Source: Ralstonia pickettii (lineage in GTDB: Bacteria > Pseudomonadota > Gammaproteobacteria > Burkholderiales > Burkholderiaceae). Taken from it: a stretch of 64,000 nucleotides of DNA. A program made the translations under genes and the position numbers. Below, one piece after another: positions 37,339-46,819 of this stretch. The notes under the pieces were generated by a model. It worked only from the letters and a program-made list of their open reading frames with translations. It made no database searches and was not told where the DNA came from. The stretch lies in NCBI RefSeq assembly GCF_030582395.1, contig NZ_CP104381.1, positions 2,046,001 to 2,110,000 of the forward strand. Reading direction: 5' to 3'. Numbering within the stretch: position 1 is the stretch's first letter; every line of letters begins with the position of its first letter.

Positions 37339-38007
37339 CTACTTAGGTGCCGGCCCGGATGCGGGTTTCACTGCCGGTTTCACCGATGGATCAACGGGCA
37401 GTTCTATGAGGATCGGTTGCGCATTCGGTGCCGGGAAATTGGCAAATGCGCTGCGCACCAGATACGGCATCACAGCCGCCAGCGAGCCATTCCCCCCCTG
37501 CGTTTGCGCTGTCACCTGATAAACACGCTGTCCCGTGGCTGCCTCGTCAATTTCCGCGTGATAGGCGTAGAACGGCACTTGCACGTTGGTATCGACGTAT
37601 TGCGGCCCCCACGGGCCCCAGGGCCCCCAAGGACTACGCCATGGCCCCCAAGGCCCCGGCCCCCAGTACGGATCCGGATACACGGGCTGGCGCACCTGCA
37701 CAAGGCGCGTTGCGGTTGAATAGTCCAGGCGAACCACATAGCGCGCGCTGGCACGCGGCACGCTGGTAAAGCCGTGGGCAGCAAGCTGGTCTGATGTCCA
37801 GGCCTCGTAGGTCTGGCGTTCCAGGTCATTTTGCTGCGCTGCGGTGTGCTCGAAGGCATAGGTGCGCGGCGGGTTGTCGGTCCAGCCGGGTTGCCGGAAC
37901 GCTGTCACCTGGCTGGTGACCGTGCTCGCACAGCCCGCCAGCAGGCTGGCCGCCATCACCGCGCCGGCCATCGGCCCGATGCCCGATGACTTGATCCATT
38001 TCCACAT
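37339..38007 (-). CDS. DUF4136 lipoprotein with WGP repeats
   Basis: 222-aa probable lipoprotein. The signal segment MAGAVMAASLLAGCAST gives a lipobox LAGC, with the lipidated Cys near residue 26. The DUF4136 domain follows (RTYAFEHTAAQQNDLERQTY; ARYVVRLDYSTATRLVQ). The middle has a repetitive aromatic stretch of GPWGPW units (about residues 118-136), then a short Pro/Lys tail. Function of the family is unknown. Outer- or inner-membrane anchoring is inferred from the lipobox. Confidence 0.82.
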   Translation of the reverse strand: MWKWIKSSGIGPMAGAVMAASLLAGCASTVTSQVTAFRQPGWTDNPPRTYAFEHTAAQQNDLERQTYEAWTSDQLAAHGFTSVPRASARYVVRLDYSTATRLVQVRQPVYPDPYWGPGPWGPWRSPWGPWGPWGPQYVDTNVQVPFYAYHAEIDEAATGQRVYQVTAQTQGGNGSLAAVMPYLVRSAFANFPAPNAQPILIELPVDPSVKPAVKPASGPAPK

Positions 38008-38159
38008 GAAAATCCCCCTACTCTCAATCAGACAGATGGCCGCGGGCCCGGAAACAGGCTGCGCGCGGTCTGTTACTCAGAGTGACACCCAACGCGGAAG
38101 ATTCCCGCCAAGGGGCTGAGTACAATGGCCTTTTGCGTACCTCTACGAGGATGTTACCG

Positions 38160-40874
38160 ATGTTGCGCACCGATACCGCCGTCACGATTTACCGCAAGGA
38201 CTACACCGCGCCCGCTTTTCGCATTGACGAAGTGGCCCTGGAGATCGATCTGGTGCCCGAGCGCACCCGTGTCGTCAACCGCATGCGCATGACGCGCACG
38301 GACGCCGGCAAGCCGCTCGTGCTGGCGGGTGAAGGACTGGAGCTGGCGGGCGCAACCGTCGACGGCAAGGCACTGTCTGGCCTGCAGGCTTCCGGCGACA
38401 CGCTCACCATTGAGGCCGTACCGGCCGATGTGGGCACCACCTTCACGCTGGAACTCACCACTTACTGCAATCCCGCAGCAAACTCCTCGCTGATGGGACT
38501 GTACGTTTCCAACGGCAACTTCTTCACGCAGTGCGAGGCGGAGGGCTTTCGCAAGATCACCTACTTCCTCGACCGCCCGGACGTCATGACGGTCTACACC
38601 GTTACGCTGCGCGCATCGAAGAAGGACTATCCGGTGCTGCTGTCCAACGGCAATCTCGTGTCGGAGCGCGACCTGCCGGACGGCCGACACGAAGCGGTGT
38701 GGCACGACCCGTTCAAGAAGCCGTCGTACCTGTTCGCGCTGGTGGCCGGCAAGCTCGAGTGCATTGAAGAACGCATCCAGTCGGCTTCGGGCAAGGAAAA
38801 GCTGCTGCAGGTGTGGGTCGAAGCGCAAGATCTTGGCAAGACGCGCCACGCCATGGATTCACTCATCCATTCGATCCATTGGGACGAACGCCGCTTCGGG
38901 CTCGAGCTCGATCTCGACCGCTTCATGATCGTCGCCGTGGGCGACTTCAACATGGGCGCGATGGAAAACAAGGGGCTGAACATCTTCAACACGAAGTACG
39001 TGCTGGCCAACGCCGAGACGGCAACCGATGTGGACTTCGCCAACATCGAATCGGTGGTCGGCCACGAATACTTCCACAACTGGACGGGCAACCGCGTCAC
39101 TTGCCGCGACTGGTTCCAGTTGAGTCTGAAGGAAGGCCTGACGGTGTTCCGCGATCAGGAGTTCTCCGCCGATATGGCGGCACAAGCGGCCGCGCAAGCC
39201 GGCAATGAAGCCGCTGCTGCCAGCGCCCGAGCCGTCAAGCGCATCGAGGACGTGCGACTGCTGCGCCAGGCGCAGTTTCCGGAAGATGCCGGCCCGATGG
39301 CCCACCCTGTGCGGCCCGACAGCTACGAGGAAATCAACAACTTCTACACCGTCACGGTGTACGAAAAAGGCGCAGAAGTCGTGCGCATGTATCAGACGCT
39401 GCTCGGCCGCGACGGCTTCCGCAAGGGCATGGACCTGTACTTCCAGCGCCACGATGGCCAGGCAGTCACCTGCGACGACTTCCGCGCGGCCATGGCCGAT
39501 GCCAACGGCCGCGACCTCACACAATTCGGCCGCTGGTACAGCCAGGCCGGCACGCCGGTCGTTGCCGTGGACGGCCACCACGATGCAGCCACGCACACCT
39601 ATACCCTCACGCTGCGCCAGCGCTGCGAGCCGGTCGGCATCGAAGTCAACAGCGGCATCCAAAAGCAGCCATTCCACATTCCGTTTGCAATCGGCCTGAT
39701 CGACAAGAACGGCCGCGACTTGCCTCTGCGCTTGCGTGGCGAGCGCGCATCGCCGTCGCCCGTGACCACACGCGTGCTGGACTTCACGGAAACCAAGCAG
39801 ACCTTCGTCTTCGAAGATGTGGCCGAAGCGCCGTTGCCCTCGCTGCTGCGCAATTTCTCGGCGCCGGTGATCGTCGAATACGGCTACACGATCGACCAAC
39901 TCACGTTCCAGCTTGCGCACGATACCGACCCGTTCAACCGCTGGGAGGCCGGCCAACGCCTGGCCACGGACACACTGCTGCGCATGGTGACGGACATCCA
40001 GCACGGCCGTGCGCCGCTGGTGGATCCGGCGCTGGTCGAAGCCCTGCGTGCCGTGGTCGCCGACACCTCGCTCGATCCGGCCTTCCGCGAGCAGATGCTG
40101 ATCCTGCCCGCCGAAAGTTACCTGGCCGAACGCATGGACATGGCCGACCCCGCTTCCATTCACGCCGCACGCCGCACGCTGCGCCGCACGCTTGCGGAGA
40201 AGCTCAACGCAGAGTTGCTGCGCGCCTATCAGGACAACCAAACCGAGGGGCCCTACTCGCCAGATGCGGTGTCTGCAGGCAAGCGTGCGCTCAAGAACAT
40301 CGCCCTCGGTTATCTGGTGGAAACCGAAGCCCCTGAGGCGCTGGCCCTGGCCGAACGGCAATATGCCGGCGCCACCAACATGACCGACCGCATGGGCGCC
40401 CTCTCCGCCATGGTGAACAGCTACGCCCCTGGCCGCGAAGCGGCGCTGGCCGATTTCTACACGAGATTTGCCGACGATGCCCTCGTCATCGACAAGTGGT
40501 TCTCGCTGCAAGCCATGCAGCCGGGCGCCACCGGCAAGCCAACGCTGGAAACCGTTCGAGCCCTGATGACTCATCCGGCCTTTACGCTGCGCAATCCGAA
40601 CCGCGCGCGCTCGCTGATCTTCAGCTTCTGCTCGGGCAACCCAGCGCAGTTCCACGCCGCCGATGGGTCGGGCTATGCGTTCTGGGCCGAGCAGGTGCTG
40701 GCGCTCGACGCCATCAACCCACAGGTCTCCGCCCGCCTGGCACGTGCGCTGGACCGCTGGCGCAAATACGTGCCCGTGTTGCGCGACGCCATGCAGGACG
40801 CGCTCAAGCGCGTGGCGGCACATCCGAGCCTCTCGCGCGATGTGCGGGAGATCGTCGGCAAGGCGCTGGCCTGA
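38160..40874 (+). CDS. pepN: Aminopeptidase N (M1 family)
   Basis: 904-aa zinc aminopeptidase for general peptide turnover in the cytoplasm. The substrate-anchoring GAMENKG is near residue 266; the zinc site [17 protein letters not shown] (HExxH) begins near residue 301, with the third ligand in [14 protein letters not shown] beta-sandwich and the long alpha-helical DUF3458 C-terminus follow, as in E. coli PepN. The start at 38160 (MLRTDTA) is chosen because GAGG lies nine bases upstream; an ATG at 38151 abuts that site. Confidence 0.96.
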   Translation: MLRTDTAVTIYRKDYTAPAFRIDEVALEIDLVPERTRVVNRMRMTRTDAGKPLVLAGEGLELAGATVDGKALSGLQASGDTLTIEAVPADVGTTFTLELTTYCNPAANSSLMGLYVSNGNFFTQCEAEGFRKITYFLDRPDVMTVYTVTLRASKKDYPVLLSNGNLVSERDLPDGRHEAVWHDPFKKPSYLFALVAGKLECIEERIQSASGKEKLLQVWVEAQDLGKTRHAMDSLIHSIHWDERRFGLELDLDRFMIVAVGDFNMGAMENKGLNIFNTKYVLANAETATDVDFANIESVVGHEYFHNWTGNRVTCRDWFQLSLKEGLTVFRDQEFSADMAAQAAAQAGNEAAAASARAVKRIEDVRLLRQAQFPEDAGPMAHPVRPDSYEEINNFYTVTVYEKGAEVVRMYQTLLGRDGFRKGMDLYFQRHDGQAVTCDDFRAAMADANGRDLTQFGRWYSQAGTPVVAVDGHHDAATHTYTLTLRQRCEPVGIEVNSGIQKQPFHIPFAIGLIDKNGRDLPLRLRGERASPSPVTTRVLDFTETKQTFVFEDVAEAPLPSLLRNFSAPVIVEYGYTIDQLTFQLAHDTDPFNRWEAGQRLATDTLLRMVTDIQHGRAPLVDPALVEALRAVVADTSLDPAFREQMLILPAESYLAERMDMADPASIHAARRTLRRTLAEKLNAELLRAYQDNQTEGPYSPDAVSAGKRALKNIALGYLVETEAPEALALAERQYAGATNMTDRMGALSAMVNSYAPGREAALADFYTRFADDALVIDKWFSLQAMQPGATGKPTLETVRALMTHPAFTLRNPNRARSLIFSFCSGNPAQFHAADGSGYAFWAEQVLALDAINPQVSARLARALDRWRKYVPVLRDAMQDALKRVAAHPSLSRDVREIVGKALA

Positions 40875-40920
40875 ATGTCACCGCTTGTATCGTAAAATCG
40901 CGCCCGTCTCAGGAGAACCC

Positions 40921-41937
40921 ATGAAGCGCATCAACCTCACCCGCTACCTGATCGAAGAGCAGCGCGAGCACAACACCATCCCGGCCGAGCTGCGCCTGCT
41001 GCTCGAAGTCGTGGCGCGCGCCTGCAAGGCGATCTCGCACAGCGTCAACAAGGGGGCCCTTGCCGGCGTGCTCGGCTCGGCCGGCACCGGCAACGTGCAA
41101 GGCGAAACCCAGCAGAAGCTGGACGTGATCGCCAACGAAGTCCTGCTCGAAGCCAACGAATACGGCGGCAACCTGGCCGCCATGGCCTCGGAAGAAATGG
41201 AATCGTTCTACGAGATTCCGCACCGCTATCCGAAGGGCGAATACCTGCTGCTGTTCGATCCGCTCGACGGCTCGTCCAACATCGACGTGAACGTATCGAT
41301 CGGCACGATCTTCTCGGTGCTGCACATGCCCCAAGCGGGCCAGGCTGTGACCGAAGCCGATTTCTTGCAGCCGGGGGCAAAGCAGGTTGCCGCCGGTTAC
41401 GCCGTGTACGGCCCGCAGACCACCCTGGTGCTGACGGTTGGCAATGGCGTGCACATGTTCACGCTCGACCGCGAAGTCGGCAGCTTCGTGCTGACCAGCC
41501 GCGACGTGAAGATTCCGGTCGACACGAAGGAATTCGCCATCAACATGTCGAACATGCGCCACTGGGCCCCACCCGTGCGCCGCTACATCGACGAGTGCCT
41601 GGCCGGCACCGAAGGCCCGCGCGGTAAGGACTTCAACATGCGCTGGATCGCCTCGATGGTGGCTGACGTGCATCGCATCCTCACGCGCGGCGGCATCTTC
41701 ATGTACCCGTGGGACAAGCGCGAGCCGGGCAAGGCCGGCAAGCTGCGCCTGATGTACGAGGCCAATCCGATGGCCTTCCTGGTGGAACAGGCCGGCGGCG
41801 CGGCCACCAACGGCGAGCAACGCATTCTGGATATCCAGCCCGAAAAGCTGCACCAGCGCGTGGCGGTGGTCCTGGGATCGAAAAACGAGGTGGATCGTGT
41901 CACGCAATATCACCTCGAGGCCAAGCAAACGCCGTAA
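40921..41937 (+). CDS. fbp: Class I fructose-1,6-bisphosphatase
   Basis: 338-aa gluconeogenic phosphatase. Seen: the N-terminal [20 protein letters not shown], metal-binding SEEME and [20 protein letters not shown] (near residue 114), RYIDECL, and the sugar-phosphate site [20 protein letters not shown] with its catalytic Glu. AGGAGA precedes the ATG by a few bases. Stand-alone gene 46 bp after pepN; the tRNA-Thr gene with its own promoter follows. Confidence 0.96.
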   Translation: MKRINLTRYLIEEQREHNTIPAELRLLLEVVARACKAISHSVNKGALAGVLGSAGTGNVQGETQQKLDVIANEVLLEANEYGGNLAAMASEEMESFYEIPHRYPKGEYLLLFDPLDGSSNIDVNVSIGTIFSVLHMPQAGQAVTEADFLQPGAKQVAAGYAVYGPQTTLVLTVGNGVHMFTLDREVGSFVLTSRDVKIPVDTKEFAINMSNMRHWAPPVRRYIDECLAGTEGPRGKDFNMRWIASMVADVHRILTRGGIFMYPWDKREPGKAGKLRLMYEANPMAFLVEQAGGAATNGEQRILDIQPEKLHQRVAVVLGSKNEVDRVTQYHLEAKQTP

Positions 41938-41970
41938 CAACGTCATGTAAGGCCGTTGTTCCAGCGGTTC

Positions 41971-42000
41971 TTGCAGAGCGACAAAAAGTTCTGTTAGAAT
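41971..42000 (+). promoter_or_regulatory. Promoter of tRNA-Thr
   Basis: TTGCAG (41971-41976), 18-bp spacer, TAGAAT (41995-42000). The tRNA begins 14 bases downstream. Confidence 0.6.
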
Positions 42001-42013
42001 CGCTGTTTCCGAC

Positions 42014-42089
42014 GCCGCTGTAGCTCAGTCGGTAGAGCAGCGCATTCGTAATGCGAAGGTCACCAGTTCGATTCCGGTCAGCGGCACCA
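42014..42089 (+). tRNA. tRNA-Thr (anticodon CGT)
   Basis: 76-nt cloverleaf. Acceptor arms GCCGCTG/CAGCGGC, D-loop AGCTCAGTCGGTAGAGC, anticodon loop TTCGTAA giving CGT (reads ACG), T-loop GTTCGATTCC, and an encoded CCA end. A strong terminator follows at 42097. Confidence 0.96.
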
Positions 42090-42096
42090 GAATAAG

Positions 42097-42130
42097 AAAA
42101 AAGCCCAGTCTTCATCGACTGGGCTTTTTT
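42097..42130. terminator. Bidirectional intrinsic terminator after tRNA-Thr
   Basis: Stem GCCCAGTC / GACTGGGC with loop TTCATC, flanked by six A on the left and six T on the right. It ends the tRNA transcript and, on the minus strand, the LysM gene. Confidence 0.9.
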
Positions 42131-42160
42131 CGTTGCACCTCCGAAACCAGGCAAGCCGAA

Positions 42161-42646
42161 TCAAGCCGCGGGGATGCGCAGCTTCTGCCCCGGGTAGATC
42201 TTGTCCGGATTCGACAGCATCGGCTTGTTGGCTTCGAAGATGGCCGGGTACTTGTTCGCATCGCCGTAGAACTTCTTGGCGATGGCCGAAAGCGTATCGC
42301 CGCGCTCTACGGTGTGCCACTGCGATTCTTCCGACTCGGTGTTGACCGACATCTGGTCATCCACCGACTTGATCCCCTCGACGTTGCCGCAGCACAGGAT
42401 GATTTTCTCGCGCGTGGCCTGATCCGGCGCTACGCCAAACACCTTCGCAGCATCGCCTTCCACCTGTACCGACAACGCCGTGGCGCTCAGACCCTGCTGC
42501 GCGATGTAGTCCTGAATGGCTTGGCCCTTGGCATCGTCGGCCGCCTTGGCGGCGTCGGCATCTGCTGACGCATCGGCGGGCGCGGCTGCGGCGGCGCCAT
42601 GGAAAAGCTTTTCGCCAGCCTCTTTGATGAAGTCAAAAAAACCCAT
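42161..42646 (-). CDS. BON-LysM protein, Kbp (potassium-binding protein) type
   Basis: 161-aa cytoplasmic protein like E. coli Kbp/YgaU. It starts MGFFDFIKEAGEKLF and has an Ala/Asp-rich linker, a BON domain (about 42-100, ending VEGIKSVDDQMSVN) and a C-terminal LysM domain (about 110-158, HTVERGDTLSAIAKKFYGD). E. coli Kbp binds K+ and buffers it; peptidoglycan binding is the alternative suggested by LysM, but no signal peptide is present. Start at 42646 with GGAGG upstream. Confidence 0.88.
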   Translation of the reverse strand: MGFFDFIKEAGEKLFHGAAAAAPADASADADAAKAADDAKGQAIQDYIAQQGLSATALSVQVEGDAAKVFGVAPDQATREKIILCCGNVEGIKSVDDQMSVNTESEESQWHTVERGDTLSAIAKKFYGDANKYPAIFEANKPMLSNPDKIYPGQKLRIPAA

Positions 42647-42930
42647 AACGACCTCCATAAGTACACAACGGGGAACGGGGAAAGTGGAGACGCCCACTGC
42701 GGGGCTCGTCCGTCGCGGCAGTGTAGCCGCTCGCCAACGGTGTCTCCATGACAGCCGCGCTCAATTGCAAACTTTGCGCCTCATTCAAGCGCCGATGCGG
42801 CGCTTCGCCCACTTTCAATGCTGCGACGCAACAAAATCGCTGGCACACTGTCTTACCACCATCAAAACCACTTGCGACTCTTCGAAGAGCACGGGCACCA
42901 TCGCCCTCATCGGAGTTCCCTCCCGCCACC

Positions 42931-43980
42931 ATGCACCGTTCGTGGATGAAATCGATCACCCGGCTCGTCGATGCCCTGACCACACCAGGCTTCGGCCGCC
43001 AGTCATGGCCACCGAAGCCGGTGAAGCCGCTCAAGCCAACGGCACGCCGCGACATTCCGCGCCGCGTGCACCCAACGCCCACCGAAGGCACCTTCGTTCG
43101 CGAACAATTCATCTACGAGCCTGAGTCGCCCGCCCTGGTGGCGCGCCGGCCGGAATACTGGCTTTACACACCGCCCCTGCGTGGCAGCAAGCCACCCGCG
43201 CTGATGGTGATGCTGCATGGCTGCAAGCAGTCGGCCGAAGTCCTGGCGCATGGCACGCGCATGAACGCGCTGGCCGACCGTGAAGGCTTTATCGTGCTGT
43301 ATCCGGAGCAGCCGCGCCGCGCGCATCCGCAATGTTGCTGGCACTGGTATGACCCTGAGCACGCCGGTGCGCGCGAGGCTGACGGCATTGCTCAACTGGT
43401 CGAGCAAACGCTTGCACAAACCGGTGCCGATCCGTCGCGTGTCTATCTGGCGGGGTTGTCCGCCGGAGCGGGCCTGGCCGGCCTGATCGCAATGCGTCAT
43501 CCGAAGCTGTTTGCCGCGTTGGCCTTGCATTCGGGCCCGGCGCTAGGCGTGGCACGCTCGCCAGCGTCTGCATTGAATCTGATGCGACGCGGGGCAAGGG
43601 TCGATGCTGTCGAGGCGCTCTCGAGCGTGGTCGACGTGGCCACATACCCCGGCATGCCGACGATGCTTCTACATGGACTGCGCGACGAGGCGGTCAACCC
43701 AGCCAACCAGGCGCAACTGGCGGCGCAATTCCGCGCACTGAACCACCTGGGCGATAGCGGCCACGTCTCGCGCGACACCATGCGCGGCGACGGCTATGTC
43801 CTGCGCGACGACATGCGCGACGGCGAATGCATTGTCAGCTTGTGCCAACTCACCGCCACGGGCCACGCGTGGAGCGGCGGCGATCCGCGCTACGCGTTCC
43901 ACGCGCCGGGGCCTGACGCGACGTGGCTGTGGTGGCAGTTCGCGCGCCGGCACGTTCGCGAGACGGCGCTGGCGGCGTAG
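42931..43980 (+). CDS. PHB depolymerase-family esterase
   Basis: 349-aa alpha/beta hydrolase of the LpqC/PHB-depolymerase type. The oxyanion segment is LMVMLHGCKQSAEVLA (near residue 92), the nucleophile motif AGLSAGAGLAG (GLSAG lipase box, near residue 177), and late Asp/His in MLLHGLRDEAVNP and GHAWSGGDP. No clear signal peptide is seen; the N-terminus is basic. Possible substrates are short polyhydroxybutyrate, feruloyl or acetyl esters. The start could also be ATG 42946. The 284 bp upstream hold a 7-bp GC hairpin at 42787-42805 but no clear promoter. Confidence 0.85.
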   Translation: MHRSWMKSITRLVDALTTPGFGRQSWPPKPVKPLKPTARRDIPRRVHPTPTEGTFVREQFIYEPESPALVARRPEYWLYTPPLRGSKPPALMVMLHGCKQSAEVLAHGTRMNALADREGFIVLYPEQPRRAHPQCCWHWYDPEHAGAREADGIAQLVEQTLAQTGADPSRVYLAGLSAGAGLAGLIAMRHPKLFAALALHSGPALGVARSPASALNLMRRGARVDAVEALSSVVDVATYPGMPTMLLHGLRDEAVNPANQAQLAAQFRALNHLGDSGHVSRDTMRGDGYVLRDDMRDGECIVSLCQLTATGHAWSGGDPRYAFHAPGPDATWLWWQFARRHVRETALAA

Positions 43981-43986
43981 CGGGCG

Positions 43987-44292
43987 TTAGAGATCGATCG
44001 ACCGCTGCACGGCGTTGCGCCCGAGCAATTCGTCGATCAAGCCATAGCCGCGCGTGAGCCCGGCATCTTCGGCGGCTTCCCGCGTGGGCAGCGGGCGCTC
44101 GTCATGCGAATGGGCGACAAGCGTTTCGACGGCCGTCGGGTCGGCGCCGGACTCGCAGATGCGCACGACGAAATCCCACTGCGTGGAGCCTTGCCCCCTC
44201 GTATCCGATTTGCGTTCTGCGCGGGGAATGGCGAGCACGTAGACGTCGAAGTCCTTGTACAGCTCGGTGCGCCAGTTCGATTCCGTTGTCAT
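43987..44292 (-). CDS. Conserved hypothetical protein
   Basis: 101-aa soluble protein starting MTTESNWRTELYKDFDVYVLA, with WDFVVRICESGADP and AEDAGLTRGYGLIDELLGR. I do not recognise the family. Codon pattern and a good GGAGG before the ATG support it as a real gene. It is convergent with the esterase gene (6 bp apart). Confidence 0.72.
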   Translation of the reverse strand: MTTESNWRTELYKDFDVYVLAIPRAERKSDTRGQGSTQWDFVVRICESGADPTAVETLVAHSHDERPLPTREAAEDAGLTRGYGLIDELLGRNAVQRSIDL

Positions 44293-44334
44293 GTTGCCTC
44301 CCGAAAGACGCCGCGGCGTCGCAAGACTCGCCCG

Positions 44335-44364
44335 CAAAAAACAGGCCGGTTCAAGACCGGCCTG
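44335..44364 (-). terminator. Intrinsic terminator for the Trp/Arg-rich secreted protein
   Basis: On the minus strand, stem CAGGCCGGT / ACCGGCCTG with a 5-base loop followed by six T. It lies just after the stop of the gene at 44376. Confidence 0.85.
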
Positions 44365-44375
44365 GCGTTACATCA

Positions 44376-44813
44376 TCAGCATTCGCCCTTGCGCGCGTGG
44401 CCCGGAGGGCAGTGGTAACGGTCGTCGCGATCGCGGCGGCCGTGATCCCAGTCGCGATCCCCATCACGGCCGCCCCAGCGCCCGTCGTCTCCGCGGTCCC
44501 AGCCGCCGTCACGCATCCGCCAGCCGTGCGACCCCTGCTCCCAACGTGGCTCGCGCCAGTGGTAACCCGGTCGGCCGTGTTCACGATAGCCGCGACGCCA
44601 GACATAGCGGCCATCGCGCCATTGCCAGTAGCCCGGCACCCATACGTAGCCGGGCTGCAAAACCGGCACGGGCTCATATTGAGGCGGCGGGGGCGCGTAG
44701 GTCGGGCCGATCTGCACGCCGATCGACACTTGCGCCTGCGCGGGCACAGCGATCGAAGCCGCCACTCCTGCAGCGGCCAGGCACGCAGCGAGAACCCATG
44801 CATTCTTCTTCAT
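44376..44813 (-). CDS. Secreted YXWGXW-type Trp/Arg/Asp-rich protein
   Basis: 145-aa exported protein. The signal peptide is about residues 1-28 (VLAACLAAAGVAASIAVPAQAQ). A segment with aromatic repeats follows (YVWVPGYWQWRDGRYVWRRG, about 55-75), resembling YXWGXW-repeat proteins. The C-terminus is a charged Gly/Asp/Arg low-complexity stretch ending in CPPGHARKGEC with two Cys. Probably periplasmic; function unknown. AAGGAGG precedes the ATG and a terminator follows, so it is a one-gene transcript. Confidence 0.8.
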   Translation of the reverse strand: MKKNAWVLAACLAAAGVAASIAVPAQAQVSIGVQIGPTYAPPPPQYEPVPVLQPGYVWVPGYWQWRDGRYVWRRGYREHGRPGYHWREPRWEQGSHGWRMRDGGWDRGDDGRWGGRDGDRDWDHGRRDRDDRYHCPPGHARKGEC

Positions 44814-44886
44814 ATTGGGGACCTCCTTTGAAGCCATCGAACTCATGTCGATCGTAGCACCGGGTTTCGCGCCAGCCTCTGGGGCG

Positions 44887-45822
44887 TTACGCGTCGTTAC
44901 CTCCGTTACCGGAGGGCGGAAGTCCCTTCACGTTTGCGTGACGTTGCGGGCGTTCTTCGCCCAGCCACGCACAAAATGCCTGCACCACTTCGTCACCGAG
45001 ATTACGCGCTGGGCTGTACCAGTAGTAGCTGCGTGCCACTAACGCGAGATCGGGAAACGGCGCCACAAGACGCCCCTCTTCGAGATCGTCCGTAATGAGC
45101 GCCGAGGGCCCCATCGCGACACCCAACCCATCGATGGCCGCTTGAATCGACAGATAGAAATGCTCGAACGTGAGGGCATGTGCAGGGCGCAGGTTCGGCA
45201 CGCCGGCCAGCACCAGCCAGCTTGGCCACACCGAGGGCAACGTGTCCGAATGCAGCAGCGTGTGCTGCCGCAAATCCGACGGCGTCGACAACGGCAAGCG
45301 CTCCAGCAACACTGGGCTGCACACCGGGAACCGACTCTCATCCAGAAAGCGCCCCGACTGAAAGCCTGCATGAATCTCCGGCCCGCCACGGATGATCACG
45401 TCGAAATGATCGGGCAAGTCCTCGATCTCTTCGATGGAGGTGGTCAACCGCACCTCCACGCGCGGAAAGCGCATCTGAAATGTGGAGAGCCGCGGAATCA
45501 ACCAGCGCATTGTGAATGTGGGGATGCTGTTCACACGGAGGATGCGCACCGCATCGCGGTCACGCAGCGCCTGGCTGGCAGTGCTGATGCGATCAAGCGC
45601 CACGCCAATCTCCGACAGATAGCGCTGGCCAGCATCGGTGAGCTCCACACGCCGGTTCAGTCGTCGAAACAGCGCCACACCCAACCATGCCTCCAGCGCC
45701 TGAATCTGTCGGCTGATAGCACCATGCGTGACGTTCAGCTCTTCGCCTGCGCGCGTAAAGCTCAGATGGCGCGCCGCCGATTCAAAAGCGCGTATTGCAT
45801 TCAACGGGGGCAACTTGCGCAT
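44887..45822 (-). CDS. LysR-family transcriptional regulator (GcvA-like)
   Basis: 311-aa LTTR starting RKLPPLNAIRAFESAARHLS, the GcvA/AmpR-like subfamily opening. The HTH contains FTRAGEELNVTHGAISRQIQ and ALEAWLGVALFRRLNRRVEL. The effector domain runs from about residue 90. It is divergent from an EamA-type exporter (148 bp apart), a common pairing in which the regulator controls a metabolite exporter. Confidence 0.9.
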   Translation of the reverse strand: MRKLPPLNAIRAFESAARHLSFTRAGEELNVTHGAISRQIQALEAWLGVALFRRLNRRVELTDAGQRYLSEIGVALDRISTASQALRDRDAVRILRVNSIPTFTMRWLIPRLSTFQMRFPRVEVRLTTSIEEIEDLPDHFDVIIRGGPEIHAGFQSGRFLDESRFPVCSPVLLERLPLSTPSDLRQHTLLHSDTLPSVWPSWLVLAGVPNLRPAHALTFEHFYLSIQAAIDGLGVAMGPSALITDDLEEGRLVAPFPDLALVARSYYWYSPARNLGDEVVQAFCAWLGEERPQRHANVKGLPPSGNGGNDA

Positions 45823-45925
45823 ATCGTGTGAGTTTTTTGCACAGATCGAGTCAGTATATATCGATTGTTGATCACACCCTACGCGGCTACGCTGTCGCTT
45901 CTTGCTCTGATCGGCTCCAGCATCG

Positions 45926-45953
45926 AGTGAGAAAAACCGACTCGATTCTCACT
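45926..45953. promoter_or_regulatory. Dyad upstream of the EamA gene
   Basis: Perfect 8-bp arms AGTGAGAA (45926-45933) and TTCTCACT (45946-45953) with a 12-base spacer, ending 17 bases before the GTG start. It could be a LysR-site half of a regulatory region or a leader stem covering the translation start, since no ribosome-binding site is evident. Confidence 0.35.
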
Positions 45954-45970
45954 TCGCGCCATCGTCCATC

Positions 45971-46804
45971 GTGACCCCCGCCGTCATCGCCCTGGTGCTC
46001 TGCGCCGCCCTGCTCCATGCCTCGTGGAATGCCTTGCTGAAAAGCGACTCCGACCGCCTGCGCGCCATCACGCTGATGACGCTGGCCTCTGGCGTGGCCG
46101 CAATACCGATGGCGATCGCATTGCCCTTGCCTTTACCGGCCGCTTGGCCGTATGTGGCGCTGTCCGCGGTACTGCACGTCGGCTACAACGTGTTCCTCGC
46201 GCGCGCGTATCGGTTTGGCGAGTTCGGCCACGTGTACCCGATCGCGCGCGGCTCATCACCGCTGCTCGTAACGGTGGGCGCCTCGCTCTTCGCGGGCGAA
46301 ATGCCGGGCGTGATTGCACTCACGGGCGTAGTGCTGGTGAGCGGCGGCATTCTGAGTCTGGCGCGCGGCCGCAAGGCCGATCTTGGCTCAACGCTGGCGG
46401 CGCTCACTACCGGTGTATTCATCGCGTGCTACACGGTGTGCGACGGCATCGGCGCGCGGGCCGCCGGCAATGCGAACGCGTACTCGGCCTGGCTGTTCAT
46501 GCTTGACGGCCTGCCGATGGTGCTGCTCTATCGCGTGTGGAAAGGCCCGCTGAACATCAACCTGCGCGACGCCAACACACTCAAGACGTTTGGCGGCGGC
46601 GTGGTCTCCCTTGTCGCCTACGGCATCGTGATCTGGGCCGTGACGCTCGCGCCGATGGGGCCGGTGTCGGCCCTGCGCGAAACGTCGGTCGTGTTTGCCG
46701 CGCTGCTCGGCCGACTGTTCCTGAAAGAATCGCTCACCGCACGGCGCGTGTCGGCCTGCTCGGTCATCGCCTTTGGCGCTTACTGCCTGGGGCACCCGGC
46801 CTGA
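45971..46804 (+). CDS. EamA/DMT-family transporter
   Basis: 277-aa inner-membrane protein with ten predicted helices as two EamA repeats (about 5-130 and 140-275). It begins with GTG: TPAVIALVLCAALLHASWNALLK. HVGYNVFLARAYRFGEFGHVYPIARG is characteristic of the subfamily. Likely an exporter of amino acids or other metabolites. Convergent with greB; a hairpin spans both stop codons. Confidence 0.87.
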   Translation: MTPAVIALVLCAALLHASWNALLKSDSDRLRAITLMTLASGVAAIPMAIALPLPLPAAWPYVALSAVLHVGYNVFLARAYRFGEFGHVYPIARGSSPLLVTVGASLFAGEMPGVIALTGVVLVSGGILSLARGRKADLGSTLAALTTGVFIACYTVCDGIGARAAGNANAYSAWLFMLDGLPMVLLYRVWKGPLNINLRDANTLKTFGGGVVSLVAYGIVIWAVTLAPMGPVSALRETSVVFAALLGRLFLKESLTARRVSACSVIAFGAYCLGHPA

Positions 46805-46819
46805 GTGCAACACTCAGGC
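46799..46819. other. Hairpin spanning both stop codons of convergent genes
   Basis: Perfect 9-bp stem GCCTGAGTG / CACTCAGGC with a CAA loop. It covers the stop codons of the EamA gene (46802-46804) and greB (46814-46816). There is no T-run, so a factor-independent terminator is unlikely, but the stem would protect both 3' ends. Confidence 0.55.

Noticed and set aside
42787..42805. Hairpin AAGCGCC-GATGC-GGCGCTT upstream of the esterase gene as a terminator
   Set aside because: No T-run on either strand and no gene ends there; left as a minor unassigned stem.
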